Assembly: GCA_900319645.1 (NCBI GenBank)
Contig: ONPG01000022.1
Coordinates: 1 to 37,016 of the forward strand
Source of the DNA: an uncultured Bacteroidales bacterium
GTDB lineage: Bacteria; Bacteroidota; Bacteroidia; Bacteroidales; Paludibacteraceae
Length of the DNA: 37,016 nucleotides
Reading direction: 5' to 3'
A program made the translations under genes and the position numbers. The notes under the pieces are model-generated. The model saw nothing but the letters and a program-made list of their open reading frames with translations. It was not told the origin of the DNA and searched no databases. Shown here one piece after another: positions 16,809 through 26,200 of the stretch. How positions within the stretch are numbered: the first letter of the stretch is position 1; every line of letters starts with the position of its first letter.

Positions 16809-18584
16809 ATGAAAAATATACGTAACTTCTGTATTATTGCGCATATCGATCACGGCAAGTCCACCTTGGCAGATCGCATGCTGGAGCTCACGAAGACCGT
16901 AGATGTCCGTCAGATGGAGAACCAGGTGCTGGACGATATGGATCTGGAGAAAGAGCGCGGCATCACTATCAAGAGCCACGCTATTCAGATGGAGCACAAA
17001 GGATACACCCTCAACCTGATTGACACTCCGGGGCACGTGGATTTCAGCTACGAAGTAAGCCGTTCGATAGCTGCCTGTGAAGGAGCTGTGCTCGTGGTAG
17101 ATGCCACACAAGGCGTGCAGGCGCAAACCATTTCCAACCTCTATATGGCGATTGAGCACGACCTGGAGATTATCCCGGTGCTCAACAAATGTGATATGGA
17201 CAATGCTATGCCGGAGCGTGTGGAGGACGAAATAGTGGATCTCTTGGGCTGCAAACGAGAGGAAATCTTGCGTTGCTCCGCCAAGACAGGCGAAGGCGTG
17301 CCGGAGATCTTAGACGCCATCGTTGAGCGTGTACCTGCGCCACAAGGCGATCCGAACGCCCCGCTCCAATGTCTCGTCTTCGACTCCGTGTTCAATTCCT
17401 TCCGCGGCATCATCGCGTATTTCAAGGTGGTCAACGGCACGATGCACACCGGCGACCAGGTGCGTTTTGTCAATACCGGCAAGGAGTACGATGCCGACGA
17501 AATAGGTATTCTCAAACTCGAAATGTCGCCGCGCAAGGAGATTTCCGCCGGCAACGTGGGGTACATCATCTCCGGTATCAAGACCTCTACGGAAGTGAAA
17601 GTGGGCGACACGATCACCCACGTAGCCCGGCCTTGCGACAAGGCTATCGACGGCTTTGAGGAAGCCAAACCGATGGTGTTCGCCGGTGTTTATCCCATTG
17701 AGACAGAGGACTACGAAGACCTGCGTGCTTCGCTCGAGAAACTGCAACTCAACGACGCTTCCCTCACTTTCCAGCCGGAGAGCTCGATGGCGCTCGGTTT
17801 CGGTTTCCGCTGCGGATTCCTCGGATTGCTGCACATGGAGATCGTACAGGAACGTCTCGACCGCGAGTTTGACATGGACGTGATCACCACCGTTCCCAAC
17901 GTCAGTTACAACGTCTATACCAAAGACGGCGGCATGGTAGAAGTACACAACCCCGCAGGAATGCCCGACCTCACGGAGATAGATCGAATAGAGGAACCCT
18001 ATATCCGCGCATCGGTCATCACCACAGCGGATTACATCGGTCCGATTATGACACTCTGTCTCGGCAAACGCGGCGAACTGGTCAAGCAGGAGTATATCTC
18101 CGGCAACCGCATGGAGCTCCTCTTCGATATGCCGCTCGGCGAGATCGTGATTGATTTCTACGACAAACTCAAATCCATCTCCAAGGGCTATGCCTCGTTT
18201 GATTGGCACATGAACGGCTTCCGTCCGTCCAACCTCGTCAAACTGGATATTCTTCTGAACGGCGAGCAAGTCGATGCGCTCTCTACGCTCACCCACCGCG
18301 ACAACGCTACGGATTTCGGACGCCGCATGTGCGAGAAACTCAAGGAACTCCTGCCTCGTCAGCAGTTCGATATCGCTATCCAGGCGGCTATCGGCGCGAA
18401 GATCATCGCCCGCGAAACGGTTAAACAGGTGCGCAAGGATGTGCTGGCGAAGTGCTACGGAGGCGATGTGAGCCGTAAGCGCAAACTGCTGGAGAAACAG
18501 AAACGAGGCAAGAAGCGCATGAAGCAGATCGGCAACGTAGAAGTGCCGCAGAAAGCCTTCCTTGCCGTGCTCAAACTCGATTAA
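16809..18584 (+). CDS. lepA: Elongation factor 4 (LepA)
   Basis: The 591-residue ribosome-associated translational GTPase that acts on stalled or mis-translocated ribosomes. G1 is AHIDHGKST near residue 11, G3 is DTPGH, G4 is NKCD and G5 is SAKTG. The EF4-specific C-terminal domain is complete ([20 protein letters not shown], then [20 protein letters not shown] and [17 protein letters not shown]). Length and ends match the family. It has its own promoter. Confidence 0.97.
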   Translation: MKNIRNFCIIAHIDHGKSTLADRMLELTKTVDVRQMENQVLDDMDLEKERGITIKSHAIQMEHKGYTLNLIDTPGHVDFSYEVSRSIAACEGAVLVVDATQGVQAQTISNLYMAIEHDLEIIPVLNKCDMDNAMPERVEDEIVDLLGCKREEILRCSAKTGEGVPEILDAIVERVPAPQGDPNAPLQCLVFDSVFNSFRGIIAYFKVVNGTMHTGDQVRFVNTGKEYDADEIGILKLEMSPRKEISAGNVGYIISGIKTSTEVKVGDTITHVARPCDKAIDGFEEAKPMVFAGVYPIETEDYEDLRASLEKLQLNDASLTFQPESSMALGFGFRCGFLGLLHMEIVQERLDREFDMDVITTVPNVSYNVYTKDGGMVEVHNPAGMPDLTEIDRIEEPYIRASVITTADYIGPIMTLCLGKRGELVKQEYISGNRMELLFDMPLGEIVIDFYDKLKSISKGYASFDWHMNGFRPSNLVKLDILLNGEQVDALSTLTHRDNATDFGRRMCEKLKELLPRQQFDIAIQAAIGAKIIARETVKQVRKDVLAKCYGGDVSRKRKLLEKQKRGKKRMKQIGNVEVPQKAFLAVLKLD

Positions 18585-18629
18585 GCAGCATAACAACTTA
18601 ACAACAAAACACAAACTATATTTATAATC

Positions 18630-19928
18630 ATGATTGAACATTTGATTCCGGCGTGGATGTTAATCCCGTTTGCGGTAATGCTTCTTTGCATTGCCGTGCT
18701 GCCGCTGATTCCGCACGTAGGCGAATGGTGGGAGCACAATTTACACAAGTTGTACGTATCGCTGTTGCTCGGTACGCCCGTAGGCGTGTGGCTCTGTCTG
18801 CACGGAATGGACCACGAGCTGCTTCACCAGATGATCTACGACTATGTGCCGTTCATTCTGCTGCTGATGGCGCTTTTTGTCACTACCGGCGGTATCTGTA
18901 TCCGCGGTGACCTCAAGGCCACTCCCGGCACCAACACCATCATTATGGCCATCGGCTGGGTGCTGGCTTCGTTTATGGGAACAACAGGCGCAGCGATGTT
19001 GCTGATTCGTCTGTTGCTGGCTACTATCCAACAGCGCAAGTACCGCGTACACACGGTTCTCTTCTTTATCGCTATCGTAGCCAACTGCGGCGGTTTGCTC
19101 TCGCCATTAGGTGACCCACCCTTGTTCCTTCTCTTCCAGAAAGGTGCATCGTTCACCTGGTGGATGCAGAATATGATGCCCGAATGGCTGGTTACAGGCG
19201 TTTTGCTGCTGACCATCTATTGCTTGGTTGATCTCTATTTCTATTTCAAAGAGCCGACCGCCAACCTCATTGCCGATATCAAAGAAGCCAAATCGCTGCA
19301 CATGACCGGCTTGATCAATATCTTCTGGCTGCTGTGCGTCATCTGCTCGACGATGTTCATCAACGCGACTTATATCCCGGAGATGGGCGCAGAGAACGCT
19401 CCTTGGTATCTCAAGCTGTTGCGCGAATGGGCGTTCATCCTCATCATCCTCGGCTCGTGGGTTACCACAAAGCGGGAGGTGCGCATCAACAACAACTACA
19501 GCTGGACGCCGATCATGGAGGTGGCTTGCGTCTTCCTCGGTATCTTCGCCACAATGACGCCTGCACTGATGTTCCTGACACAACACGCAGCATCTATCAA
19601 GGAGTACCTGAGCGAGCCGTGGCAGTATGTCTATACCACAGGTCTGCTCTCCGCTTTCCTCGATAATGCTCCTACGGCTATGGTCTTCAACGCGATGGCG
19701 GCTCCCGAGGGCTTGCAACTGGCTACCGATCCGTTCCTCAAAGCTATCTCAATGGGTGCTGTCTTCTTCGGCTCACTGACCTATATCGGCAATGGTCCTA
19801 ACTTCATGGTTAAGTCTATTGCAGAGCAAGAGGGTATCGAGATGCCGTCCTTCTTCGGCTACATGATCAAGTTCAGTCTGATCGTCCTCCTGCCGGTTTA
19901 TATTATCGTACAATTGTTGTTTATATAA
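18630..19928 (+). CDS. Putative sodium:proton antiporter (ion-transporter superfamily)
   Basis: A 432-residue polytopic membrane protein with about eleven hydrophobic segments. Two symmetric discontinuous-helix motifs mark the NhaD/ArsB/CitMHS ion-transporter superfamily: GLLSPLGDPPLFLLF in the first half and SAFLDNAPTAMVF followed by GSLTYIGNGPNFMV in the second. Bacteroidota members are generally annotated as Na+/H+ antiporters; the transported ion is inferred from family only. It starts 45 bp after lepA. Confidence 0.75.
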   Translation: MIEHLIPAWMLIPFAVMLLCIAVLPLIPHVGEWWEHNLHKLYVSLLLGTPVGVWLCLHGMDHELLHQMIYDYVPFILLLMALFVTTGGICIRGDLKATPGTNTIIMAIGWVLASFMGTTGAAMLLIRLLLATIQQRKYRVHTVLFFIAIVANCGGLLSPLGDPPLFLLFQKGASFTWWMQNMMPEWLVTGVLLLTIYCLVDLYFYFKEPTANLIADIKEAKSLHMTGLINIFWLLCVICSTMFINATYIPEMGAENAPWYLKLLREWAFILIILGSWVTTKREVRINNNYSWTPIMEVACVFLGIFATMTPALMFLTQHAASIKEYLSEPWQYVYTTGLLSAFLDNAPTAMVFNAMAAPEGLQLATDPFLKAISMGAVFFGSLTYIGNGPNFMVKSIAEQEGIEMPSFFGYMIKFSLIVLLPVYIIVQLLFI

Positions 19929-19970
19929 ATCGTAAATCGTCAAATCGTAAATCGTCAAATCGTAAATCAA
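19927..19970 (+). repeat. AAATCGT(C) array
   Basis: Alternating 7- and 8-bp units (AAATCGT, AAATCGTC) form a 15-bp period repeated more than twice. The array fills the spacer between the antiporter stop and the yqeY ATG. Confidence 0.9.
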
Positions 19971-19971
19971 T

Positions 19972-20424
19972 ATGAGTTTATTCGATCAAATCAGCGAAGA
20001 CATCAAAAAAGCGATGCTCGCCAAAGATAAAACCGCGCTGGATGCTTTGCGCGGAATCAAGAAAGAGTTTCTGGAAGCCAAGACCGCCAAAGGAGGAGAC
20101 GGCGAACTGCACGACGACAAAGCCTTGCAGATCCTGCAGAAGATGGTCAAACAACGCAAGGAATCCGCGCAGATGTTCATCGACGCGAACCGTCCCGAGT
20201 TGGCGGATGACGAGTTGGCTCAATGCAAGATTATTGAGCAGTATCTGCCTGCGATGATGAGCGAGGAGGAGTTGACGGCTGCGCTCAAAGAGATCATTGC
20301 ACAGGTGGGTGCCACAGGTCCGCAGGACATGGGCAAAGTCATGGGCGTTGCTACCAAGCAACTCGCCGGCAAGGCGGAGGGCAAAACGATTAACATCAAA
20401 GTGCGTGAGCTCTTAGCCCAATGA
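19972..20424 (+). CDS. GatB/YqeY domain protein
   Basis: A 150-residue helical protein of the YqeY family, related to the tail of the tRNA amidotransferase subunit GatB. Typical features are MSLFDQISEDIKKAMLAKDK, LRGIKKEFLEAK, QKMVKQRKESAQMF, EQYLPAMMSEEEL and GKVMGVATKQLAGKAEGK. The function is unclear; a tRNA-linked role is suggested by homology. It overlaps the DedA gene by 4 bp (ATGA). Confidence 0.93.
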   Translation: MSLFDQISEDIKKAMLAKDKTALDALRGIKKEFLEAKTAKGGDGELHDDKALQILQKMVKQRKESAQMFIDANRPELADDELAQCKIIEQYLPAMMSEEELTAALKEIIAQVGATGPQDMGKVMGVATKQLAGKAEGKTINIKVRELLAQ

Positions 20425-21170
20425 AACGGTTTCTTCTGATGATTTGGTTAGTAGCGGGCACTATGTCCGCTACTACCGTTTTTGCCCAAGAGACAGCTGC
20501 GGATAGCGTAGCCGTACAACGCTCATGGATTACCGCCGTCACCGACTGGTACAGCGCACATATGAACTACGGCTCTATCACCGCGCTGATGACTATCGAG
20601 AGCTCGTTTATCCCCTTCCCCAGCGAAGTCGTTATTCCCCCTGCGGCATACGTGGCGGAGGATCCGAACAGTGCTGTTTATGTGAGCGACAACTATATCG
20701 TCAATGTGGCATTGATTGTCCTGTTCGGCACCATCGGAGCCTTGCTCGGAGCTATCATCAACTACCTCCTCTCGATGTGGCTCGGACGTGCTATCATCTA
20801 TGCCTTTGCCGACAGCCGCTTGGGGCACATGTGTCTCCTGAGCCGTGAGAAAGTGGAGAAAGCCGAAGCCTATTTCAACGACCACGGCAAGGTCAGCACA
20901 TTCGTCGGACGTTTTATTCCGGGCATACGCCAGCTGATCTCTATCCCCGCGGGATTGAGCAAAATGCACTTCGGGTGGTTCTTGTTCTACACCTTCCTCG
21001 GCGCAGGCCTGTGGAACACCGTCCTGGCTGTTCTGGGCTACGTGGCACACGGCCAGGCGGACCTCATCAACAAATACAGCCACGAGTTATCCGTGGCTAT
21101 ACTCATACTGCTCGGGGCAGTGGTTCTCTATTATCTGATACGTTGGATCATCAAAAGCGTGAAGGCTTAG
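20421..21170 (+). CDS. DedA family membrane protein
   Basis: The 249-residue inner-membrane protein has an N-terminal hydrophobic segment and the DedA/VTT core: ESSFIPFPSEVVIPPAAYVA, FGTIGALLGAIINYLLSMWLGR and GRFIPGIRQLISIPAGLSKM. The family acts in lipid flipping, including undecaprenyl phosphate recycling, so a role with the nearby glycan genes is plausible. It begins at the ATGA overlap with yqeY and ends just before a strong terminator. Confidence 0.93.
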   Translation: MKRFLLMIWLVAGTMSATTVFAQETAADSVAVQRSWITAVTDWYSAHMNYGSITALMTIESSFIPFPSEVVIPPAAYVAEDPNSAVYVSDNYIVNVALIVLFGTIGALLGAIINYLLSMWLGRAIIYAFADSRLGHMCLLSREKVEKAEAYFNDHGKVSTFVGRFIPGIRQLISIPAGLSKMHFGWFLFYTFLGAGLWNTVLAVLGYVAHGQADLINKYSHELSVAILILLGAVVLYYLIRWIIKSVKA

Positions 21171-21187
21171 CCCTCACGCTTTTTTTA
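21153..21187. terminator. Rho-independent terminator between converging genes
   Basis: AAAAGCGTGA pairs with TCACGCTTTT, with an inner GGC-TTA-GCC, and is followed by a T run. The A run on the 5' side makes it usable from both strands. It separates the DedA gene from the minus-strand Wzz-like gene. Confidence 0.9.
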
Positions 21188-22141
21188 TTTCTTCAGCCAT
21201 TCGGCAATAGCCTTGCGCTTGTCCACTATTTCGGCGAGTGCGCAACCGCCTATCCATCCCAAGAGGAAGAAGATCACTACCATCTTATTGCGGCCGTTCA
21301 CGGGTCGGGGATCCGCCACAAAGTGGTTCTCCAGGACAACAGGAGCGGTAGCCAACTGCATGCGGTAGTCGTCGAGTTGCAAGCGCTCACGCTGCTCGTA
21401 GATATCGTCCAGGAAGAGGTGTACCCGCCAGTCTCCCGTCCAGATCATATGGGCGTTTATCGAAGATACCGGCTGCTCGCCCAGACGGTTGTGGAAATAA
21501 TACTGGGAGGTCAGGCTGTCCAGTTTCTGAGCCTGGGAGTGATTGAAATTCACCTCATCACGCAGGTTGGCGGCATACACCTCATACGAACGCCGCATCG
21601 CCTCGTTGCGGTTCAGACAGGTCAGCATCGCCTGCTCGATTTCCGGCACCAGATCCAGATCACGCGCTTTGATACGGAATTGCAGGCACAGACGGTCGTG
21701 CATCTGCACCTCGACGGTGTCCTTCGGAGAGGACTTGGACTTGAAATCCACGTAATCCGCCTTGCCGTCTTCCAGACAATCGATGACGCGGAAGGTAGTA
21801 AAACTATGGGCTTTGTGGGAGTGAATGATCTCGTACAAACGCGCGTCTTCTTTCGGCAGCAGACGTCCCGAGCGCAGCGGAGCGTATGCCTGTTCAAACT
21901 GCTGGATGGACGGACCGTTGAGTATCGCGATGGCGTCCATACGGTAGATAGTGTTATCCGCCCGCGTATAATAGAGTGACGCGGCAATACCCAACACCAC
22001 TATTGTGCACACGATCCAACAATAGCGGTAAGTCAGTTTCATCATCCGGCAACATACGTCCCAGGCTTTCCGGCACAAACGACCGAAGGCACGGCCGATC
22101 ACCACGCACAGATCCCAGAAATTCATTTCGTGTTGTTCCAT
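21185..22141 (-). CDS. Wzz-like chain-length/polysaccharide co-polymerase candidate
   Basis: The 318-residue protein has one membrane span near residues 38-58 (YCWIVCTIVVLGIAASLYYT) and another near 287-306 (MVVIFFLLGWIGGCALAEIV), with a largely periplasmic, coiled-coil-rich region between them. This two-span layout is that of polysaccharide co-polymerases that set O-antigen or capsule chain length. The sequence identity is not strong enough to be certain. A second ATG at residue 6 could be the true start. It lies 42 bp after ftsZ on the same strand. Confidence 0.6.
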   Translation of the reverse strand: MEQHEMNFWDLCVVIGRAFGRLCRKAWDVCCRMMKLTYRYCWIVCTIVVLGIAASLYYTRADNTIYRMDAIAILNGPSIQQFEQAYAPLRSGRLLPKEDARLYEIIHSHKAHSFTTFRVIDCLEDGKADYVDFKSKSSPKDTVEVQMHDRLCLQFRIKARDLDLVPEIEQAMLTCLNRNEAMRRSYEVYAANLRDEVNFNHSQAQKLDSLTSQYYFHNRLGEQPVSSINAHMIWTGDWRVHLFLDDIYEQRERLQLDDYRMQLATAPVVLENHFVADPRPVNGRNKMVVIFFLLGWIGGCALAEIVDKRKAIAEWLKK

Positions 22142-22183
22142 AACAATCTATAATAGTTTTAATGTTTGCATAATCTCCGCGAA

Positions 22184-23449
22184 TCACTTGCCTCTTATCC
22201 ACGAGAAGGGGTTGCGCGAAACGGGTTTGGGTTGCGGTTTCTCTTCTTCCTGCGGCTCGTCCTCGATTCGTATCTCGATGTCATCCGCAGCAGTGGAAGC
22301 AGGACGCGGACGCTGCACGGGCATTTCCGGCACATCCACTTTGACTTCGCGGAGCGTGTCGCTCAGGTCGATCATCTGCGTTTTCTCGTCCGCCATATTC
22401 GGCTGTGGCTGCTGCTGGGGATAGTTCTCCTCGATAGCCTCGTCAATCGTTTTCTTGCCTTCAACGGCTTCCTCGGTAGGCAGCCCATCGACTTTGTATC
22501 CGGTAGCGATGATGGTGACACGCACCTCTTCGCCCAGGCTCTCGTCGATAGACGCACCCCATTGCACCTCGATGTCGTCGCCCACCTCCTGCACGAAGGC
22601 GTTGATCTGGTCGATCTCCTGCATCACGATAGCGTGCTCGGTGGAGCAATAGAACTGCAGCAGGATCCGCTCGGCGCCGTGTACGTCGTTGGTGTTCACC
22701 AGCGGCGAGTTGAGCGCATCGTTGATCGCATTCGTGATTCGGTTCTCGCCCGACGCACGACCGATATTCATGATCGCTATACCGCCCTTGCGGAGGGTGT
22801 TGCGCACGTCGGCAAAATCGGTGTTGATATATCCCGGCACGGTGATGATCTCCGCGATGGCACGGGCCGCATTGGCTACCACGTCGTCCGATTTGCTGAA
22901 GGCGTTCAGCAGGTTGAGATCGGGGTATATCTGTTTGAGTTTCTCGTTGTTGATGATCAGCAGCGCATCTACATGTTTCGCCAGACGCGCCACGCCGGTC
23001 ATCGCTTTGACGATTTTCTTCTTGCCCTCGAAAGCAAACGGCAGCGTAACGATACCTACCGTGAGTATTCCCAGGTCCTGCGCCACTTCGGCTACCACGG
23101 CGGAAGCGCCGGTGCCTGTTCCGCCGCCCATTCCCGCGGTGATGAACAGCATCTGCGTGCCGTCGTTCAGCGCCTCACGGATATGTTCGCGGCTTTCGTC
23201 CGCGTATTGACGGGCGGCCTCCGGATCGCCGCCGGCGCCCAGACCGGGACCGAGTTGCAGTTTGCTGGGAACAGAGGATTTGAGGAGCACCTGACGGTCG
23301 GTGTTGCAAACGAGGAACGACACATCTTTCAATCCCTGGCGGTGCATATAGTTGACGGCATTGCAGCCGCCGCCGCCCACGCCAATGACTTTGATGATGT
23401 TGTCTTCTGCCAAGCCTTCCAAAGGCAGAGTGATAAGTTCAGCGTCCAT
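22184..23449 (-). CDS. ftsZ: Cell division protein FtsZ
   Basis: The 421-residue tubulin-like GTPase that forms the division ring. The N-terminal nucleotide motif is GVGGGGCNAVNYM near residues 23-35, the tubulin signature GGGTGTG is at 108-114, and NTDRQ and the T7-loop region follow. The C-terminal linker is Gln/Pro/Glu-rich, and the protein ends with RNPFSWIRGK, a basic tail that is likely to be the partner-binding peptide. Full length for Bacteroidota. A 473-bp spacer separates it from ftsA. Confidence 0.97.
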   Translation of the reverse strand: MDAELITLPLEGLAEDNIIKVIGVGGGGCNAVNYMHRQGLKDVSFLVCNTDRQVLLKSSVPSKLQLGPGLGAGGDPEAARQYADESREHIREALNDGTQMLFITAGMGGGTGTGASAVVAEVAQDLGILTVGIVTLPFAFEGKKKIVKAMTGVARLAKHVDALLIINNEKLKQIYPDLNLLNAFSKSDDVVANAARAIAEIITVPGYINTDFADVRNTLRKGGIAIMNIGRASGENRITNAINDALNSPLVNTNDVHGAERILLQFYCSTEHAIVMQEIDQINAFVQEVGDDIEVQWGASIDESLGEEVRVTIIATGYKVDGLPTEEAVEGKKTIDEAIEENYPQQQPQPNMADEKTQMIDLSDTLREVKVDVPEMPVQRPRPASTAADDIEIRIEDEPQEEEKPQPKPVSRNPFSWIRGK

Positions 23450-23922
23450 AGAGCTATAGTTGAATTAAAAATTACAAATTATCAATTTAAGTTTCCCAGT
23501 TGCTGATTTTAGAAAAAAACATTAAAAACCCCGTAGCCGTTTGTAGCCCTTTGGGCTTATGTGCCTTAGTGCGCTTTGCCGCCCGGTAAACAAGCTTACC
23601 GTTCTGCCTATCGCCCTAATCCACACTCCTTGCGGAGTACAAACGCCTGCGGACATAAACCTAAAAAACAATTTTGCATTTCCTCTGATTCTTAATTTTT
23701 GACTTACTAAAAAATGTTTTTTTTGTTTATTGCCTTTGAAGGCTTTTACTCGAAGAGTTGCGGAGTTTGGGGATAAAAACTATCTGGGTGCTTGCACACA
23801 AGGAGTTTTTAGCTCCAAAGTACGCTAAGCGCGAAGCGCAAAAGCATTCAAAGGGGTTTTTTATGTTTTTTTCTTTTCAAAGATCACGTGGGAAAGTTGA
23901 ATTTAAATTTACAAATGGTTTA
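23450..23922. other. Gene-free ftsA-ftsZ spacer rich in small hairpins
   Basis: No credible gene is present. The spacer holds short perfect inverted repeats: AGCCC-TTT-GGGCT (23545-23557), CGGTAA-ACAAGC-TTACCG (23584-23601), ACTCC-TTGC-GGAGT (23625-23638), GCCTTTGAAGGC (23732-23743), ACTC-GAA-GAGT (23748-23758), GGAG-N7-CTCC (23802-23816) and GCGC-GAA-GCGC (23829-23839). Between them lie AT-rich stretches with long T runs. Near the ftsZ start (about 23465-23490) a degenerate AATTAAA/AAATTATC repeat is seen. Whether the hairpins act in RNA processing, termination or as repeats is unknown. Confidence 0.7.
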
Positions 23923-25203
23923 TTACTGGTCGATAAAAATATCGAGTGTTCCTTCTTTGATCCGGTCGAAGAAATTGGGCTGGCGCACCAATTGGTTCTT
24001 GTGGCTGTCGCGGTAGTCCTGGCCCAACAGGATGGTTCCGACGAGCGAGGTGTAAGCCGGCGAGAGGTATTTCTCTTCGGTGTTGCTGTGCAGGAGCAGG
24101 TTATGAGCGCCGTACTGCACGCGGAGCGAAGTCTGCTGTTGCAGGTACTCCGCCATTCCCGTGAGCATCGATCCGCCGCCGGTGATATAGAGCGTCGGCA
24201 CCCGTTTCTCCACTTTCTTGAGTTCGTCTATCAGCGGTGCCAGTATCTCACGCAGTTTGATGTCGATGGCTTCCGCCAGTTGCTCGGTGGTGGTGACGAT
24301 CTCGCCTCCCACTTCGGCTGACGCAGGCACTCTCAGACGCACGTTCTTCTCCACCTGAGCCGGCGAAGCGCAGCCGAAACGGCATTTGAGCACTTCGGCG
24401 GTCTGAAACGCCACGCCCTGCTGCTCCAACATCCGGGTGATGTGGTAGCCGCCTTTCGCCACTACTTTGTTCACCAGATACTGCCCGCCCTTATAGACCG
24501 TGAGGGTGGTCGTCTGCGCACCGAAATCGAGCACGGCGCAGCCGTTGGACAGCACATAATTGCCGTCGCAGGTAGCGAACGCCGAGAGGAGCGTCTCGGG
24601 TCGCACGAACGCGTGCTCGATGCTTCGGCCAGCCTGGGAGAACGCTTTCTGCAACTGCGTGTCGATAGCTTTGCGGCCGTAGAAAGCAATATAATTGGCT
24701 TCTACCACAGCAGCACGTTGTTCCGGCCGGGGCAACTCGTCCTGCTCCACTCCGTCGAGCGTGAAGAAACTCGGCACGAGTCCCAAGACCGCCACTTCGG
24801 GGTTACGGTTTTCTATTTTCTGCTTGCACTCGGCTTCCATCTCGTCGAGCAACGCCTGTGTCACTTCCCGGCGGCGCGCCTGGTCGCGTTTGCTGTGCAC
24901 CGGCACTATCTGCATCGACTGGCCGCCCAGCGACAGGAACGCCGTGGGCAGTTCCTTTATACCGATGCGGTTAGCCAGCAGTTTGAGCACCTCGGCTATC
25001 GCGAAACCTGCGCTGGAGGACTGGGTGATGATGCCCTGCTCCACGCACATCGCTCCCGCTTTCTGGGGACGCTCTTCCACGCCCAGCACCTCAAACAGAT
25101 CGGGTGCCAGACGCCGGGCCGCCATCGCGCGGATACTGCCGCTGCCGAGGTCCAATGCCACTAACGGTAGCGAGTCTGCTGTTGTATTTTGTTTTCTTGC
25201 CAT
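23923..25203 (-). CDS. ftsA: Cell division protein FtsA
   Basis: The 426-residue actin-like protein tethers FtsZ to the membrane. The phosphate 1 motif is ALDLGSGSIRA, the phosphate 2 motif is CAVLDFGAQTTTLTVY, and the adenosine motif is LYITGGGSMLTGM. The usual SHS2-like 1C domain lies between. A C-terminal amphipathic helix (FFDRIKEGTLDIFIDQ) could bind the membrane. It lies in the conserved order ftsQ-ftsA-ftsZ. Confidence 0.95.
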   Translation of the reverse strand: MARKQNTTADSLPLVALDLGSGSIRAMAARRLAPDLFEVLGVEERPQKAGAMCVEQGIITQSSSAGFAIAEVLKLLANRIGIKELPTAFLSLGGQSMQIVPVHSKRDQARRREVTQALLDEMEAECKQKIENRNPEVAVLGLVPSFFTLDGVEQDELPRPEQRAAVVEANYIAFYGRKAIDTQLQKAFSQAGRSIEHAFVRPETLLSAFATCDGNYVLSNGCAVLDFGAQTTTLTVYKGGQYLVNKVVAKGGYHITRMLEQQGVAFQTAEVLKCRFGCASPAQVEKNVRLRVPASAEVGGEIVTTTEQLAEAIDIKLREILAPLIDELKKVEKRVPTLYITGGGSMLTGMAEYLQQQTSLRVQYGAHNLLLHSNTEEKYLSPAYTSLVGTILLGQDYRDSHKNQLVRQPNFFDRIKEGTLDIFIDQ

Positions 25204-25215
25204 TTTATCTTCTCT

Positions 25216-25342
25216 GATTACTCGGATTACTCAGATTACTCGGATTACTCGGATTACTCGGCCAAGGCCGGCTTCGCCACCGCCACCGCCATCGCCGGCA
25301 TCGCAGCCAACGCCAATGCCAATGCCATCGCCATCGTCGGAG
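25216..25342 (-). repeat. GATTACTCG 9-mer array plus GCCAAY 6-mer array
   Basis: Five 9-bp units of GATTACTCG occupy 25216-25260. They are followed by a looser 6-bp array (GCCACC, GCCATC, GCCAAC, GCCAAT) to about 25342. Together they fill the 151-bp ftsQ-ftsA spacer. Translation gives low-complexity text, not a gene. Confidence 0.88.
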
Positions 25343-25354
25343 CTGCGCACGCTC

Positions 25355-26092
25355 TTATCGTCCTATCACTTGCCCGCGGAAGCGGATATCCAGTTCGCGG
25401 TAGTGTTTGCCCTGCATAGCCTCCTCGCTGTTGTCGAAGAAAGTACGCAGTTTGCGCAGCTTGCGTTTGTAGTCGTTCATGCTGCCCATCACCACCTGCG
25501 GTTGTCCTTCGCCGCGGAGCACTAACACGGCGTTCTGCGGCGTGCGCATGTGCACACTCGCTATCCGTTCGCGCCAGTACTCCTCGTCTTGCAGCCACTC
25601 GGCAAAACGCACGAGGGTCGTCGTGGCGGCTTGCGGTCCCACTGCACCCGTCACTACCAGCACATCGTCTCTGACCTCCTCGCGCCAAGGCATCACCGTG
25701 TGTCTGGTGTCGATGAAATAGCGCTCGATGGGGGTCCTCACTTCCATCAGCGGCACGCGTTGACGGATATCCACCCGCACTTCGTACTTCGGCGTGGTGT
25801 AGCACTCCGCACGATCTACCATCGGGTGCGAACGGACGATCTCCTCGATGTGATAGACTGCCAGCAAGTCGATGTGTTTCCCCACAGGATAAGCCTCCGC
25901 CTTGCGCAGCAAACTGTCCAGTTCGCTCTCCGAGAGGTAACGCCGGCTGCTGTCTTCCCATCGGTACGTCAAGCCCGGGCACACCTCTTTCGACGGGCGC
26001 ATCGCATAGCCCCACGCTACTGCGCCGCCCAACAAACCGAGGGCTGTCACAATACCTATTACTTGCCATATGATGTTCGCTGTTCTGCTCAT
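25355..26092 (-). CDS. ftsQ: Cell division protein FtsQ
   Basis: The 245-residue single-span division protein links the cytoplasmic and periplasmic divisome. Residues about 8-29 form the membrane segment (IWQVIGIVTALGLLGGAVAW). A POTRA-like region follows (DLLAVYHIEEIVRSHPMVDRAEC) and then a beta domain (RQRVPLMEVRT, YFIDTRHTVMPW). Bacteroidota FtsQ proteins diverge strongly, so position between murC and ftsA is part of the evidence. Confidence 0.88.
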   Translation of the reverse strand: MSRTANIIWQVIGIVTALGLLGGAVAWGYAMRPSKEVCPGLTYRWEDSSRRYLSESELDSLLRKAEAYPVGKHIDLLAVYHIEEIVRSHPMVDRAECYTTPKYEVRVDIRQRVPLMEVRTPIERYFIDTRHTVMPWREEVRDDVLVVTGAVGPQAATTTLVRFAEWLQDEEYWRERIASVHMRTPQNAVLVLRGEGQPQVVMGSMNDYKRKLRKLRTFFDNSEEAMQGKHYRELDIRFRGQVIGR

Positions 26093-26097
26093 AGGAG

Positions 26098-26190
26098 TTC
26101 GACTTTCGACTTTCGACTTTCGTCCCTTGTCTTTCGACTTTCGACTTTCGACCCTTGTCTTTCGACTTTCGACTTTCGACTTTCGACTTT
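26098..26190 (-). repeat. TTTCGAC heptamer array between murC and ftsQ
   Basis: About ten TTTCGAC units are interrupted by two TCCCTTGTC/ACCCTTGTC words, giving a higher-order period. The same pattern occurs inside murC at 26888-26973. It fills the whole 108-bp spacer. Confidence 0.92.
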
Positions 26191-26200
26191 TGACTAAGGG

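Noticed and set aside
17310-18641. Long open frame antisense to lepA
   Set aside because: It mirrors the codon bias of lepA, has no domain-like text and no start signals; lepA is certain on the other strand.
22166-23506. Long open frame antisense to ftsZ
   Set aside because: It is a shadow of ftsZ with low-complexity His/Arg-rich translation.
23758-23922. Small gene in the ftsA-ftsZ spacer
   Set aside because: The open frame runs through hairpins into the antisense of ftsA and has no protein-like sequence.
26098-26190. Insertion sequence or REP element between murC and ftsQ
   Set aside because: There is no transposase, inverted end or target duplication; it is a simple 7-bp tandem array.
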